From: CAYWBI01 sp964456445
Lineage (GTDB): Bacteria; Calditrichota; Calditrichia; Calditrichales; J004
DNA length: 64,000 nt
Direction of reading: 5' to 3'
Assembly: GCA_964456445.1 (NCBI GenBank)
Contig: CAYWBI010000001.1
Coordinates: forward strand, 65,017 to 129,016
The notes below the pieces were generated by a model, which did not search any database, had not been told where the DNA came from, and saw only the letters and a list, made by a program, of their open reading frames with translations. Shown piece by piece: positions 1 through 8,473 of this stretch (its first letter is position 1; each line of letters starts with the position of its first letter). The translations under genes and the position numbers were made by a program.

Positions 1-427
1 TGATTGTACCCGCTTTTTTTATCGGGCCGGTGATCAGCGACGAACCGGGTATTATTTCAACAATAACGATGATAACACTCAACATTAAGGCGGTTTTGGT
101 AAAGGAAAATACCGCACCAGCAATTTTATTTACAGGTTGCAAAAAGGTAAAAGTTGCTATTTTGTTCAGCACATTGCCCAATATCCTAAAAAAGATATTG
201 ACTAGCGCAAAGATAGTTATGTAGGCGGTTACTTTGGCGGCGGTATCGGAAAAGGATGGAAACAAATGAAGCAGTTTAACTTGTAGTAATGGGTGGAAAT
301 AGGTCGCCGCAGTGAATCCAAAAACCAGGGCGACCAATACCATTAATTCGGATATCAGCCCACGGAATAAGCCACGAACGGTAAAAAATATTAAAATGGC
401 AAAAACAACAATATCAAAATAATGCAT
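1..427 (-). CDS. CvpA-family membrane protein (3' end cut by window edge)
   Basis: Translating the - strand gives 142 codons running off the window edge. The product opens with MHYFDIVVFAILIFF and carries several hydrophobic segments (about residues 5-20, 24-42, 58-76 and 98-115), with an RGLFRGLISE stretch between the first two. This looks like the CvpA (colicin V production) family of inner-membrane proteins, whose exact role is poorly defined. The ATG overlaps the TAA of the upstream yqeY-like gene by one base (TAATG), so the two are probably translationally coupled. The family call rests on topology and the N-terminal pattern and is moderately sure; the C-terminus lies outside the window. 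Confidence 0.72.
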   Translation of the reverse strand, partial: MHYFDIVVFAILIFFTVRGLFRGLISELMVLVALVFGFTAATYFHPLLQVKLLHLFPSFSDTAAKVTAYITIFALVNIFFRILGNVLNKIATFTFLQPVNKIAGAVFSFTKTALMLSVIIVIVEIIPGSSLITGPIKKAGTI

Positions 428-873
428 TATGCGGAAAGTATCTCCCTGGCAAATTGCTGCACCAATTTACCATCTGCCTTACCTTTAAGACGGGTCATTG
501 CATGCCCCATGACTTTGCCGATATCTTTAATGTCCACGGCGCCAACGGATTCTATAATAAGCTGAACCGCTTTTTTTATCTCTTCAGGTTCCATTTGTTG
601 CGGCAAATAGCTTTGCAACAATTCCATTTCAAATGTTTCGGCATCGACTAAATCCTGGCGGTTTCCTTTTTTGTATTGTTCAATGGAATCCTTACGGCTT
701 TTTACAGCACGGGATATGACGGTTATTGTTTCATCATCGTTCAGTTCGTGCCGCAAACGGATACGTTCATCCTTAATCTGCGCCAGGGTCATGCGCAGGG
801 TTTGTACTTTATGTTTCTGACCTGTCTTCATCGCGGTTTTAATGTCTTCTTTTAATCGGTGTTCTAAACTCAT
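427..873 (-). CDS. yqeY: GatB/YqeY domain protein
   Basis: A 148-residue protein starting MSLEHRLKEDIKTAMK. It has the family's pattern of a helical N-terminal half (TLRMTLAQIKDERI, SRKDSIEQYKKGNRQDL) and a C-terminal tail with LLQSYLPQQMEPEEI, DIGKVMGHAM and DGKLVQQFAREIL. YqeY proteins resemble the tRNA-binding tail domain of GatB, the amidotransferase subunit; a role in amidated tRNA handling is suspected, not proven. The ATG at 873 is preferred over an alternative start 18 bases upstream because AGGGA sits about 6 bases before it. The stop overlaps the cvpA-like start by one base. Length is normal for the family (about 150). Confidence 0.9.
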   Translation of the reverse strand: MSLEHRLKEDIKTAMKTGQKHKVQTLRMTLAQIKDERIRLRHELNDDETITVISRAVKSRKDSIEQYKKGNRQDLVDAETFEMELLQSYLPQQMEPEEIKKAVQLIIESVGAVDIKDIGKVMGHAMTRLKGKADGKLVQQFAREILSA

Positions 874-951
874 GTCAGTCCCTGTTAACAAGCAACAATG
901 GGAATTGTTCTTGTTTTAAATGATGTTTTATGTTTCGATTTGTTTCAAATA

Positions 952-1827
952 TTAACGGGAATATTTATCTGGATGTTTTAATAGCTCAATCTCATAGGCC
1001 GCGGACTTTTGCCATTCCTTGCTTTTTTCGGCTAATTTAAAATACTTGATCGCTCTATTTTTACTCTTTTTCATTTTATATACTTCACCAAGATAAAAAT
1101 TACACCCGGAGCGAATCGTATTGTTTCGGGTTAGTTTGATGGCCTGCAATAACACGCTTTCGGCCTTCGCTAATTCCTTGGTTTTTACATAGGCCACACC
1201 GAGGCGATAGGAGTACTTGGCCCGTAAAAGTTTCTTTTTGGCATATTTTACGGCATTCGCAAAAGCAGCCGTTGCCTGTTTGTATTTTTTTTCGCCATTA
1301 TATACCAAACCTAAAATATTATACGCACGATAATAATTCGGTTTAGCAGCTATTGCAGCTTTAAGGTATTTTTCAGATTTCTTTAAGTCCTTTTGGGTAT
1401 AGTAAATTTTACCAAGTCCATAATTTGCATCAGCTGAATTTGGATTAAATGCAAGAACTGCATTATTGGAGTTAATGGCATCGGAGTTTTTATCCATGGA
1501 AGCCTGTAATTTGGCCAAGGCAATATAAGCTTTTTCAAATTTATCGTTTTTTCTGATGGCATTTTTATATTCAGCCAGGCTCTTATTATATTTACCGGTT
1601 TTTTGATAAGCGAAGGCCAGCATATAATGTGCTTCCGGGAAATTATTGTCCGCCTTTATCGCTTTAAGATATTTATCGATAGCGGCAGAATAGTTTTTCT
1701 GTTTAATCAGGGTATTGCCTTCATTGTAAGCCTTCCCTGCTTCCGGCGTACGTTTTGTTTTATCCTGGGCAAATGTATTTTGAGCTGCAAATGTAATTAA
1801 TAAGATCAGAGTCAATCTTTTAAGCAT
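952..1827 (-). CDS. Secreted or periplasmic TPR-repeat protein
   Basis: A 291-residue protein with a clear signal peptide (MLKRLTLILLITFAA, cleavage probably after QNTFA). About six to seven tetratricopeptide repeats follow, for example AGKAYNEGNTLIKQKNYSAA, AHYMLAFAYQKTGKYNKSL and AYNILGLVYNGEKKYKQAT. TPR arrays bind partner proteins; no catalytic domain is seen, so the function is probably scaffolding in the periplasm or at the outer membrane. The ATG at 1827 is favoured over TTG at 1830 because AAGGAGG lies 6 bases before the ATG but only 3 before the TTG. It is very lysine-rich. No specific partner can be named from the neighbours. Confidence 0.85.
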   Translation of the reverse strand: MLKRLTLILLITFAAQNTFAQDKTKRTPEAGKAYNEGNTLIKQKNYSAAIDKYLKAIKADNNFPEAHYMLAFAYQKTGKYNKSLAEYKNAIRKNDKFEKAYIALAKLQASMDKNSDAINSNNAVLAFNPNSADANYGLGKIYYTQKDLKKSEKYLKAAIAAKPNYYRAYNILGLVYNGEKKYKQATAAFANAVKYAKKKLLRAKYSYRLGVAYVKTKELAKAESVLLQAIKLTRNNTIRSGCNFYLGEVYKMKKSKNRAIKYFKLAEKSKEWQKSAAYEIELLKHPDKYSR

Positions 1828-1921
1828 CAAGTGCCTCCTTATATATAAGATTTAAAAAGCCTGCAATATATATTTATATTCTAATTATCGCAAGCATGTA
1901 AACGTTTGAAAAGAAAAAAAA

Positions 1922-2695
1922 TCAGTTTGAAACAGAATTTGGGCTGTTTTTGGCTTCCTCCAGCTCCTTCATTTTTTTCTTAATGCTGTCTTCAATTGCA
2001 AACATCGCATTGGGAATATCAACGTAGTTTGTAGTTTTAATTTCCATTTTATTTACAAAACCTTCAAGTTCTTCCAAAACATAAGTGATCTTTTGGGTTT
2101 CTTTTAAACTTACGGCGATAAGCTTTTCGGCTTTTTGTGAATCGCTGGGATGTTGTTGGGCAAGTTGGGCATATCCAGAAATCATCGTAGTTGAATTATT
2201 GATGTAGTGCGCTAAGGTCGTTAATATTTGACGTAGTGTTTCGACCTTCGTTTTTAAAACATCCTGTTCATGCGCTTTCGATGCAATTTCCCTGGAATGT
2301 TGATAGTTTGAATATACCTTTTTTACGATTTTAGGCAATAAAGTAATGGTATTTGGTGATTTCTCCAAAAAATCATTTGCACCCTCCTTGAGCGTATCAA
2401 TGGCAATTTTCATTTCTTTTTGAGCGGTGATAATAATTACCGGAATGTTTGTTTTTTCCCGGATCAGGCCTAATATTTCCTGGCCATTTGTATCCGGTAG
2501 ATTAAAGTCCAAAAGGACAATATCAATTTCAGATAATTCCACATCAAGAAATTCTGCTTTATTGGCAACCAGTGTAATGATACAGTCAAGTTCATCAACC
2601 AATATATCGGACTCTAAAAATGCATGATCTTCATCGTCTTCAACAATAAGGATGCGTAAACCTGAAGGATTGTATGCAGCCGGAGTAATTTGCAT
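1922..2695 (-). CDS. Response regulator with a C-terminal DHp-like helical segment
   Basis: A 257-residue protein. Residues 13-130 form a receiver domain: acidic E19-D20-D21, phosphoacceptor D63 in VLLDFNLPDTNG, T90 in IIITAQ and K112 in FLEKS. There is no DNA-binding output domain. Residues about 150-215 instead resemble a histidine-kinase dimerisation helix pair, with H163 in LAHYINNSTTMISGYAQL, close to the HxINNPL box of NtrB-like kinases. No ATP-binding domain follows. It starts 10 bases after the stop of the kinase gene at 2706-4739, so the two form a cognate pair. It may act as a phospho-relay or regulatory subunit of the kinase (inference). Confidence 0.85.
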   Translation of the reverse strand: MQITPAAYNPSGLRILIVEDDEDHAFLESDILVDELDCIITLVANKAEFLDVELSEIDIVLLDFNLPDTNGQEILGLIREKTNIPVIIITAQKEMKIAIDTLKEGANDFLEKSPNTITLLPKIVKKVYSNYQHSREIASKAHEQDVLKTKVETLRQILTTLAHYINNSTTMISGYAQLAQQHPSDSQKAEKLIAVSLKETQKITYVLEELEGFVNKMEIKTTNYVDIPNAMFAIEDSIKKKMKELEEAKNSPNSVSN

Positions 2696-2705
2696 ATATG
2701 AGTTC

Positions 2706-4739
2706 CTATGTTATTTCATGGGGCATCCGGATATAAAACTTAGCGCCCCTCCCTATTTTGCTCTCTACGTATATCGTTCCGCCCAATTTGTCCAACATGT
2801 TTTTTGCCATGGCCAACCCCAAACCCGTTCCTCTTTCATCATCCTTTACCTGCACGAACGATTTAAAAATATTTTCCAAATCTTGCTCCGGGATTCCAGG
2901 CCCGTTGTCCGCAACCATAAAGGTTTTACTTGTATCATTGGATTTGTATTCAATCTCAATCTTATTTCCGATCTGTTTTTCTGGTAAAAACTTGCATGCA
3001 TTATCAATAAGGTTCTGAAAAATATGTTTTAAAATAGTTTCATGCGAATTTATAATTGGCAGATTTTCAGGAATTTCCAAAATTATATTCTTTCGTGCAA
3101 GGTTTATGCTAAAATCTTCCTTGATGGAATAAAGCAGTTCGTTCATGTCGATCGGACGCATTTCACCACGGATTTCCGTTGTTTTAAAGTGGGTCAAAAT
3201 ATTATCGATCAATGCCAGCTCTTTTTCAATGTTTTTATTTACACGGTCTAATCTATCGTAAATATCTTTGTTCAACTCATCTTTATATTTTCGGTTGATT
3301 GAATCGATCAACCCGATAATATTACGAAGGGGCGCTTTCAAATCATGCGATACGGTTTTTACCATATCGTCTTTTTCCATATTTGACGTTTGCAACAGTT
3401 TGTTGGTGAGTTCAAGTTCAGATGTGCGCTGCTGGATCAATCTTTCGAGGTTGGATACCACATCGAGGTTTTCCAGGTGAAGGCCAACAGTATTGGCAAG
3501 CAGTATGAGTTTTTCAATGTCCTTGTGTTCCATTTGGGCGTTTTCACCCAAATCACCTACGAGCAGCAGACCATATATAGCATGTTGTGTACTGACGGGA
3601 ATAAAGGCATATTTTCCTTGCAAATTATACTGCTTTACGATGCGTGCAAATGGCAACCGGTCATAGATATAAGGATTATTTTTACGGATTTCCTTGAAAA
3701 TAAAACTGTCTTCCGTAATGATATAACCTTTTAACGAACGATTCAGTTTTTTACCGAGAACAGCCAGGCCTTTTAGATAAGATTGACTGTATTCAAGTTG
3801 GTGGTTTGTGTATTTAAAAAAAATACTTATGGGATACCGGAGCCTCTGGGTTATTTCCTTTACAAAATTCCGATATATTTTTGTTTCGTCCTTCTCCTGA
3901 CGCAATTCAAGCAAATAGATTACAATATTTGAGAGCGCTTTTAATTCCCGGTCCAGACTTTTATGTTTTATTTCATATTGTCTTTTTAGCTGTTTATTGC
4001 TTATTGGGATTTTATGCAATTGTTCTTTTAGCGCCATATTCATTTTTGCTATGGAATTTAGATGGGCTAATATCTCATTAAATTCTAATGCAAAATTGGA
4101 TTTTTCCTCAAATGATTGTTGTCCGATAGATAATAAATGTGAATTATTGAGAATTCGTTTTAATGGAAAATAAAAGATTGAATCGAAAAAATAGGTAAAG
4201 AGGTAAGTGAAAATTGCTGAAAACAATAAAAATGCCGCGGCCAAATAGCGTGCGGAACTTTCTGCACTAAGAACGCTGTCGGCAGAAACGCCGAGTATAA
4301 CTTCTGCGCTACCCTTCTGGGGCAGGTTTTCCAGCTTTTCATGAACCGCCAGAATATAGGAGCTGTTGATATATTCAGCATCGTCCTGGGGAAGGGCTTC
4401 AATTATTTTGCGCGGGTAGGTGTCGGTAGGTCCGCCAAATGAATGAAAACTATTATATCCGTAGATAAACCTTATATTAGGTAGCAGCTCCAATGTCGCA
4501 ACCAAATCAGTTAAATAGGCATCGTTTGAGCTGTAGTTCTCATTTTTAAACTGTAAAACATTTCCGGTTGAGACAAGAATTTTTTCAGTTTCTTCATTTA
4601 TGTATGCAATTCTGGTCAACCGGACATGTTGCGGATATAGCAGGAATACAACGATATTCAATACCGTTAATATGGCGGCTAAAAAAAGCACCAATTGGCT
4701 TCGAATAGAGAGCGATTTATATTTTTTTATGTAACTCAT
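2706..4739 (-). CDS. Membrane sensor histidine kinase with GAF-like domain
   Basis: A 677-residue sensor kinase. One transmembrane helix lies at about 14-36. A periplasmic sensing region of about 125 residues follows, then a second helix at about 164-190 and a HAMP-like linker. A GAF-like cytoplasmic domain spans about 275-420 (YAFIPVSTQHAIYGLLLVGD). A coiled-coil leads into HisKA with H465 in VSHDLKAPLRNI. The HATPase domain shows the N box NLIDNACKF, the G1 box VADNGPGIPE and GTGLGLAMAKNML. It autophosphorylates and should pass phosphate to the receiver protein encoded 10 bases downstream. The stimulus is unknown. It lies 67 bases downstream of efp and is probably transcribed separately or by read-through. 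Confidence 0.93.
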   Translation of the reverse strand: MSYIKKYKSLSIRSQLVLFLAAILTVLNIVVFLLYPQHVRLTRIAYINEETEKILVSTGNVLQFKNENYSSNDAYLTDLVATLELLPNIRFIYGYNSFHSFGGPTDTYPRKIIEALPQDDAEYINSSYILAVHEKLENLPQKGSAEVILGVSADSVLSAESSARYLAAAFLLFSAIFTYLFTYFFDSIFYFPLKRILNNSHLLSIGQQSFEEKSNFALEFNEILAHLNSIAKMNMALKEQLHKIPISNKQLKRQYEIKHKSLDRELKALSNIVIYLLELRQEKDETKIYRNFVKEITQRLRYPISIFFKYTNHQLEYSQSYLKGLAVLGKKLNRSLKGYIITEDSFIFKEIRKNNPYIYDRLPFARIVKQYNLQGKYAFIPVSTQHAIYGLLLVGDLGENAQMEHKDIEKLILLANTVGLHLENLDVVSNLERLIQQRTSELELTNKLLQTSNMEKDDMVKTVSHDLKAPLRNIIGLIDSINRKYKDELNKDIYDRLDRVNKNIEKELALIDNILTHFKTTEIRGEMRPIDMNELLYSIKEDFSINLARKNIILEIPENLPIINSHETILKHIFQNLIDNACKFLPEKQIGNKIEIEYKSNDTSKTFMVADNGPGIPEQDLENIFKSFVQVKDDERGTGLGLAMAKNMLDKLGGTIYVESKIGRGAKFYIRMPHEIT

Positions 4740-4806
4740 CTGATTTTGTATTTCATTAGGGACGCATCATGTCCGTCAATAACCAATAATCGATATGGAA
4801 ACGATT

Positions 4807-5370
4807 TTATTTAGCCCTCTCGAGATATTTTCCATCACGTGTATCAATACGCAGCACCTGGCCTTCTTCGATAAACTGGGGAACCTGAACTTTCAGCCCG
4901 GTTTCCATCAGGGCCGGTTTGTAGGAAGATGTGACGGTTGCGGTTTTTAAATTGGGCTGGGTTTCAACAACTTTAAGTTCCACTATTGATGGCAATTCCA
5001 CACCAAGCGGGTTACCTTCATAAAAATTTATTTCACATTCTAAATTGGGTAACAGATAATAAATATCATCGCCCATAAATTCCTTAGAAATAGGAATCTG
5101 GTCAAATGTTTCGTGGTCCATAAAATAATAATCTTCGCCATCTACATATAAAAATTCCATTTTCCGGGTTTCCAGATTGGCCTTTTCCACGGTTTCATCC
5201 GAACGGAAACGGTTTTCTGCATTGGACCCGCTTTTAATGTTTTTCATTTTACATTGTACGCCTGCCTGACCTTTGCCTGGTGTAAAATGGCTCATGGCCG
5301 TAACCACATGCAGTTCATTATTATAAAGAATTATCATACCTTTACGTATTTGAGTTGCTTTTATCTTCAT
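4807..5370 (-). CDS. efp: Elongation factor P
   Basis: A 187-residue protein, full family length (about 185-190). It has a KOW-like N-terminal domain, a central OB domain and a C-terminal OB domain ending GQVLRIDTRDGKYLERAK. The loop FTPGKGQAGVQCK carries K33 where many EF-Ps bear the modified lysine or arginine near the peptidyl-transferase centre; no modification enzyme is in the window. EF-P rescues ribosomes stalled on polyproline. The start is firm: GGAGG lies 8 bases before ATG at 5370. The first 29 bases overlap the end of the upstream hypothetical gene, indicating one transcript. Confidence 0.96.
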   Translation of the reverse strand: MKIKATQIRKGMIILYNNELHVVTAMSHFTPGKGQAGVQCKMKNIKSGSNAENRFRSDETVEKANLETRKMEFLYVDGEDYYFMDHETFDQIPISKEFMGDDIYYLLPNLECEINFYEGNPLGVELPSIVELKVVETQPNLKTATVTSSYKPALMETGLKVQVPQFIEEGQVLRIDTRDGKYLERAK

Positions 5371-6331
5371 TTGTTACCCTCCTTTTCCAATGGCTGTCTA
5401 TTGAATAATTATAATTTTTCATTTCTTTTTTAACGATATTTTTATATTCCCTGCCCTTGTACAGCTGATCCAATGGCTTTACCAAGGGGAAAACCTGACA
5501 TCCTTTGAACCATTCAAAAGGCATATTGGTTCTAAGGTCTATAAGCGCTTTATCCTCTATCGCCCAGGCAATATCGATTAATTTAAATTTTTGGGTATCC
5601 CGTATAATAGCCAGCAATTTTGCCTGATCCACTGGGTTCTCGTAGTAGAATATCCTGGAATAAAAAAGCGCATTGTGAAAGTAATTTGGAATATTGATAA
5701 TCCCATGCATGCCAAGGCGGCGACAGGCATATATCAACAACTCCAATGCTTCGGAGGCGATTCCTAACCCGGGATATTGTTGCGAAGGCAGCCTGGGGCG
5801 CTTCTCCGAAAAGCGGCTTCGGGGGTTCTGCATCATAAGCCATTCGATGGCCAACATCCGGTATTGTTTTCCGTTTAACGGGTTTTTAAAGGGCATGGCC
5901 ACTTTTAGATATTCCCGTTTGATGATCAACTCGATCAGGTTTTCATTTTTGCCGCCATGGCGATTGTTAAGCAGCAGGCGGTGCACATACGGGTCATCTG
6001 TGTTTATCACAAATTTAAGGTTTTTAAATCCCTTTTCCTGTAATTTTTCCTTCAAATGATATTTATCAAAAATTAACGCCAGACCATGCACTGAAAAATA
6101 GCCTAAAAACAAATTGTCGCCACGTCTGCCGATATTTAAATCAAACAAATCAACCGAAGATAAATTGACGTCATCAAAATCCATGTCAAAATTAGGTACT
6201 AATAGTTTTTGCGCAATTTGCCAAAATTTTTCATTTATCCTGAATATGAGCTGACTGTTGAAAAGCTCGGGCGTCTGTTGAAAAAAACGACGAACAATGG
6301 GCTTGTAATCTTTTAACGATGTTTTATTCAT
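5342..6331 (-). CDS. Conserved-looking hypothetical protein, possibly acyltransferase-like
   Basis: A 329-residue soluble protein that I cannot assign to a family. The middle holds the most conserved-looking stretch (residues about 185-235): a glycine-containing turn PGLGIASEALELLIYACRRL followed by MHGIINIPNYFHNALFYSRI. That pattern recalls the cofactor-loop plus 'position in a list' region of GNAT acyltransferases, but the rest does not confirm it. There is no signal peptide or membrane helix. ATG at 6331 is chosen; a TTG three codons upstream is also open, and neither has a strong ribosome site. It lies 14 bases after the deacetylase-family gene and overlaps efp, so it sits inside the asparaginase-to-efp gene series. 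Confidence 0.65.
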   Translation of the reverse strand: MNKTSLKDYKPIVRRFFQQTPELFNSQLIFRINEKFWQIAQKLLVPNFDMDFDDVNLSSVDLFDLNIGRRGDNLFLGYFSVHGLALIFDKYHLKEKLQEKGFKNLKFVINTDDPYVHRLLLNNRHGGKNENLIELIIKREYLKVAMPFKNPLNGKQYRMLAIEWLMMQNPRSRFSEKRPRLPSQQYPGLGIASEALELLIYACRRLGMHGIINIPNYFHNALFYSRIFYYENPVDQAKLLAIIRDTQKFKLIDIAWAIEDKALIDLRTNMPFEWFKGCQVFPLVKPLDQLYKGREYKNIVKKEMKNYNYSIDSHWKRRVTNEDKSNSNT

Positions 6332-6345
6332 TGTGTACAATCTTT

Positions 6346-7269
6346 TTATTTGAGTGCAGCAGCAATAAAATCATAATAAATTTGCCAACTATCAGGGCCA
6401 TACCCGCCACCGGCCAGTACAACAAGCGGCCATTTATGTTCCTCGCAAAGCTTTGCTATAAACATATTTCGTTTTAATAATCCTGCCCGGCTGAGTTTCA
6501 TGTCCCCCAGGGTATCCTTTTCATAAGGATCGCTACCCGCGATATATATAACAAATTCGGGCTCAAATTTATCAAGTATATTTTGTATGTCTTCCGCTAC
6601 TGTTGCATTATAGTCTGTATCCGTTAAGTCAGAAGAAACCGTACGGTCCATATTGGCAATTGCCGGTTCATCATTCCATAGCGAGGCATGTACCGAATAA
6701 GTATAAACCGTAGGATCATCCCTGAAAATATAGCGTGTACCGTTTCCCTGGTGATAATCCAGATCTATAACCAGGATACGTTGAACAGGCCGGGCCCCAC
6801 GCAATGCCCTCACCGCAATGGCCGTATCATTAAGCAAACAAAATCCTTCTGCTTTTTCCGGGTAGGCATGATGGAAACCGCCGCCAAGGTTAAATACAGG
6901 GACGCCGTATCGATAGGCAGCAAAAAAAGCCTTTATTGTTCCACCACAAACCGCCCTATAATATTCCAAAACAGAGTTATCGAAAATTGAATTTACTTGG
7001 ATCTTTAATAATCGGTTCACAGAAAGCGGGTCCTTCAGTTTGGTAATATACCCCGCACTATGGATTTTACCTATTTGAGCGTATGTACAAGCTGTTGGTT
7101 GGAATATCTCTTTTGGCTTTAATAGTTTGTCTTCGATAAGTTTGTTACGAATCCGTTGATATTTATAAATATCAAATGTCTGATGATCGCCATAGGTTGA
7201 CAAGCCAAGTTGATAGTCGGAAGAAAAAACGATGATCGCCTTTTTCTTTTTTCTAAAAAGACGGATCAA
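6346..7269 (-). CDS. Histone deacetylase / acetylpolyamine amidohydrolase family protein
   Basis: A zinc amidohydrolase of the arginase/deacetylase fold. It shows the paired active-site histidines in GGGFHHAYPEKAEGFC, the zinc ligands in VIDLDYHQGNGTRY, the later Asp ligand in IAGSDPYEKDTLGDM and the closing LAGGGYG. The bacterial substrate is not predictable; acetylated polyamines, acetoin-related substrates or acetyl-lysine are known for relatives. The reading frame overlaps the end of the asparaginase gene and has no ATG near the conserved start. TTG at 7269 with GGGGA about 8 bases upstream is my choice; TTG at 7299 or 7287 would add 10 or 6 residues. Coupled translation with the asparaginase gene is likely. 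Confidence 0.88.
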   Translation of the reverse strand: MIRLFRKKKKAIIVFSSDYQLGLSTYGDHQTFDIYKYQRIRNKLIEDKLLKPKEIFQPTACTYAQIGKIHSAGYITKLKDPLSVNRLLKIQVNSIFDNSVLEYYRAVCGGTIKAFFAAYRYGVPVFNLGGGFHHAYPEKAEGFCLLNDTAIAVRALRGARPVQRILVIDLDYHQGNGTRYIFRDDPTVYTYSVHASLWNDEPAIANMDRTVSSDLTDTDYNATVAEDIQNILDKFEPEFVIYIAGSDPYEKDTLGDMKLSRAGLLKRNMFIAKLCEEHKWPLVVLAGGGYGPDSWQIYYDFIAAALK

Positions 7270-8263
7270 GAGATATTTCCCCGGCAATCGATCGTTCAAA
7301 GTTTATTTTAAAATCATCAATAGGGTTATCCATGGCCAGAACCTTCATCATTTTAACAATTGTCGCTTCAATTGTCATATCATAAGAGGGTATTGCACCG
7401 GCATTTAATGCCTTTTCTCCACCGGCATACAGGCTTAAATCCACCTTGCCATGAGCCGAACTGCTGCCGATAACCACTGCTTTTCCGTTTTTTCGTGCAT
7501 TGCCGATAAATGAAATCCACTCATCTTTAACAACCGGGATGTTCCCTGCCCCAAAGCCAATAAGTAAAAACCCTCGGATATCTTCCTGTAGGAGAAGGGC
7601 ATTATAATATGCGGGTTTTGCACCTGGAAAAATATGAACGCTTAACAGACACGCGTCAAAGGCATCATCAAACCTATAGTCCTGGTCGGTATGCCGGATC
7701 GCACCGTGGCTTATATCAAGATTTAGCTCAATCTTGCCTATTGATGGATAATTAGGCGAAATAAATGCATCGTAATTTGAGATACTGACTTTTTTTGACC
7801 GGTTGCCACGCAACACATTTTGTCCGAAAACAATAAGTACTTCCCCGATGGGCTGAGTGGCAACCTCAATTGCATCTATTAAGTTGAGCCGGGCGTCGGT
7901 ACGTAAACTGGCAAGAGGACGCTGGGCGCCGGTAAGGATTACCGGTTTTTTTAAGTTCTGCAGGGCAAAAGACAAAGCCGTGGCCGTATAGACCATGGTA
8001 TCCGTTCCATGGATGATCACAAAACCATCGTAGTTGTCCATATTGGTATGTATCAGCCCGGCCAGTATTTGCCATTCTTTTATAGCAACATCGGAGCTAT
8101 CCATATTAAAGGGGATAATTACATCAATTACCGCCAGTTCTTTAATTTCCGGCAAAAGCGTCAGAAGCGTATTTTGCAAGTTGGCCGGCGCCAGTGTCTG
8201 TCTGGGATGTAATGGTAGCATGCCAAAGGTACCGCCGGTATGGACTAATAATATTTTTTTCAT
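7253..8263 (-). CDS. ansA: Type I (cytoplasmic) L-asparaginase
   Basis: A 336-residue enzyme that hydrolyses L-asparagine to aspartate and ammonia. It has both catalytic threonine motifs: HTGGTFGM at residues 8-15 (T12) and IHGTDTMVYTA near residue 85, with the following LTGAQRPLASLRTDAR segment. Absence of a signal peptide and the 336-residue length fit the cytoplasmic type I enzyme. There is no strong ribosome site before the ATG at 8263. It is the first gene of a tight series (asparaginase, deacetylase-family, hypothetical, efp) that overlaps or nearly overlaps throughout. Some paralogues act on glutamine or in other amidohydrolase roles, so substrate is by family. Confidence 0.92.
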   Translation of the reverse strand: MKKILLVHTGGTFGMLPLHPRQTLAPANLQNTLLTLLPEIKELAVIDVIIPFNMDSSDVAIKEWQILAGLIHTNMDNYDGFVIIHGTDTMVYTATALSFALQNLKKPVILTGAQRPLASLRTDARLNLIDAIEVATQPIGEVLIVFGQNVLRGNRSKKVSISNYDAFISPNYPSIGKIELNLDISHGAIRHTDQDYRFDDAFDACLLSVHIFPGAKPAYYNALLLQEDIRGFLLIGFGAGNIPVVKDEWISFIGNARKNGKAVVIGSSSAHGKVDLSLYAGGEKALNAGAIPSYDMTIEATIVKMMKVLAMDNPIDDFKINFERSIAGEISLDPSF

Positions 8264-8362
8264 TTTTATAAATTTAGACCAAGATCACATAATAAAAGTA
8301 CATTCTGAATATATTAGATACATGTTTGTGAGACAAATTGAATACATCATCGTTAATTTAAA

Positions 8363-8417
8363 TAAAAAAAAGAGGAAACTTCCATAATACCAGTAGGCCT
8401 AAAACGGGAGTTTCCTC
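8363..8417 (-). terminator. Second tandem intrinsic terminator behind ppdK
   Basis: Read on the - strand, GAGGAAACT (8409-8417) pairs with AGTTTCCTC (8372-8380) across a 28-base loop and is followed by a run of eight T. It lies directly downstream of the terminator at 8424-8447, so it acts as a backup. It could also be an independent hairpin, as the loop is long. Confidence 0.6.
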
Positions 8418-8423
8418 AACGAT

Positions 8424-8447
8424 AAAAAAAGAGCCCGCACCGCGGGC
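8424..8447 (-). terminator. Intrinsic terminator of ppdK
   Basis: On the - strand a strong six-pair GC stem, GCCCGC-GGT-GCGGGC, is followed by TCTTTTTTT, about 26 bases past the ppdK stop. This is a textbook Rho-independent terminator that isolates ppdK from the asparaginase gene series. Confidence 0.88.
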
Positions 8448-8473
8448 CCTTTGTATTTAGGGCATGTATCCGG

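Noticed and set aside
30..224. Short + strand open frame at the left edge
   Set aside because: It is antisense to the CvpA-like gene, which has convincing membrane segments and a coupled start.
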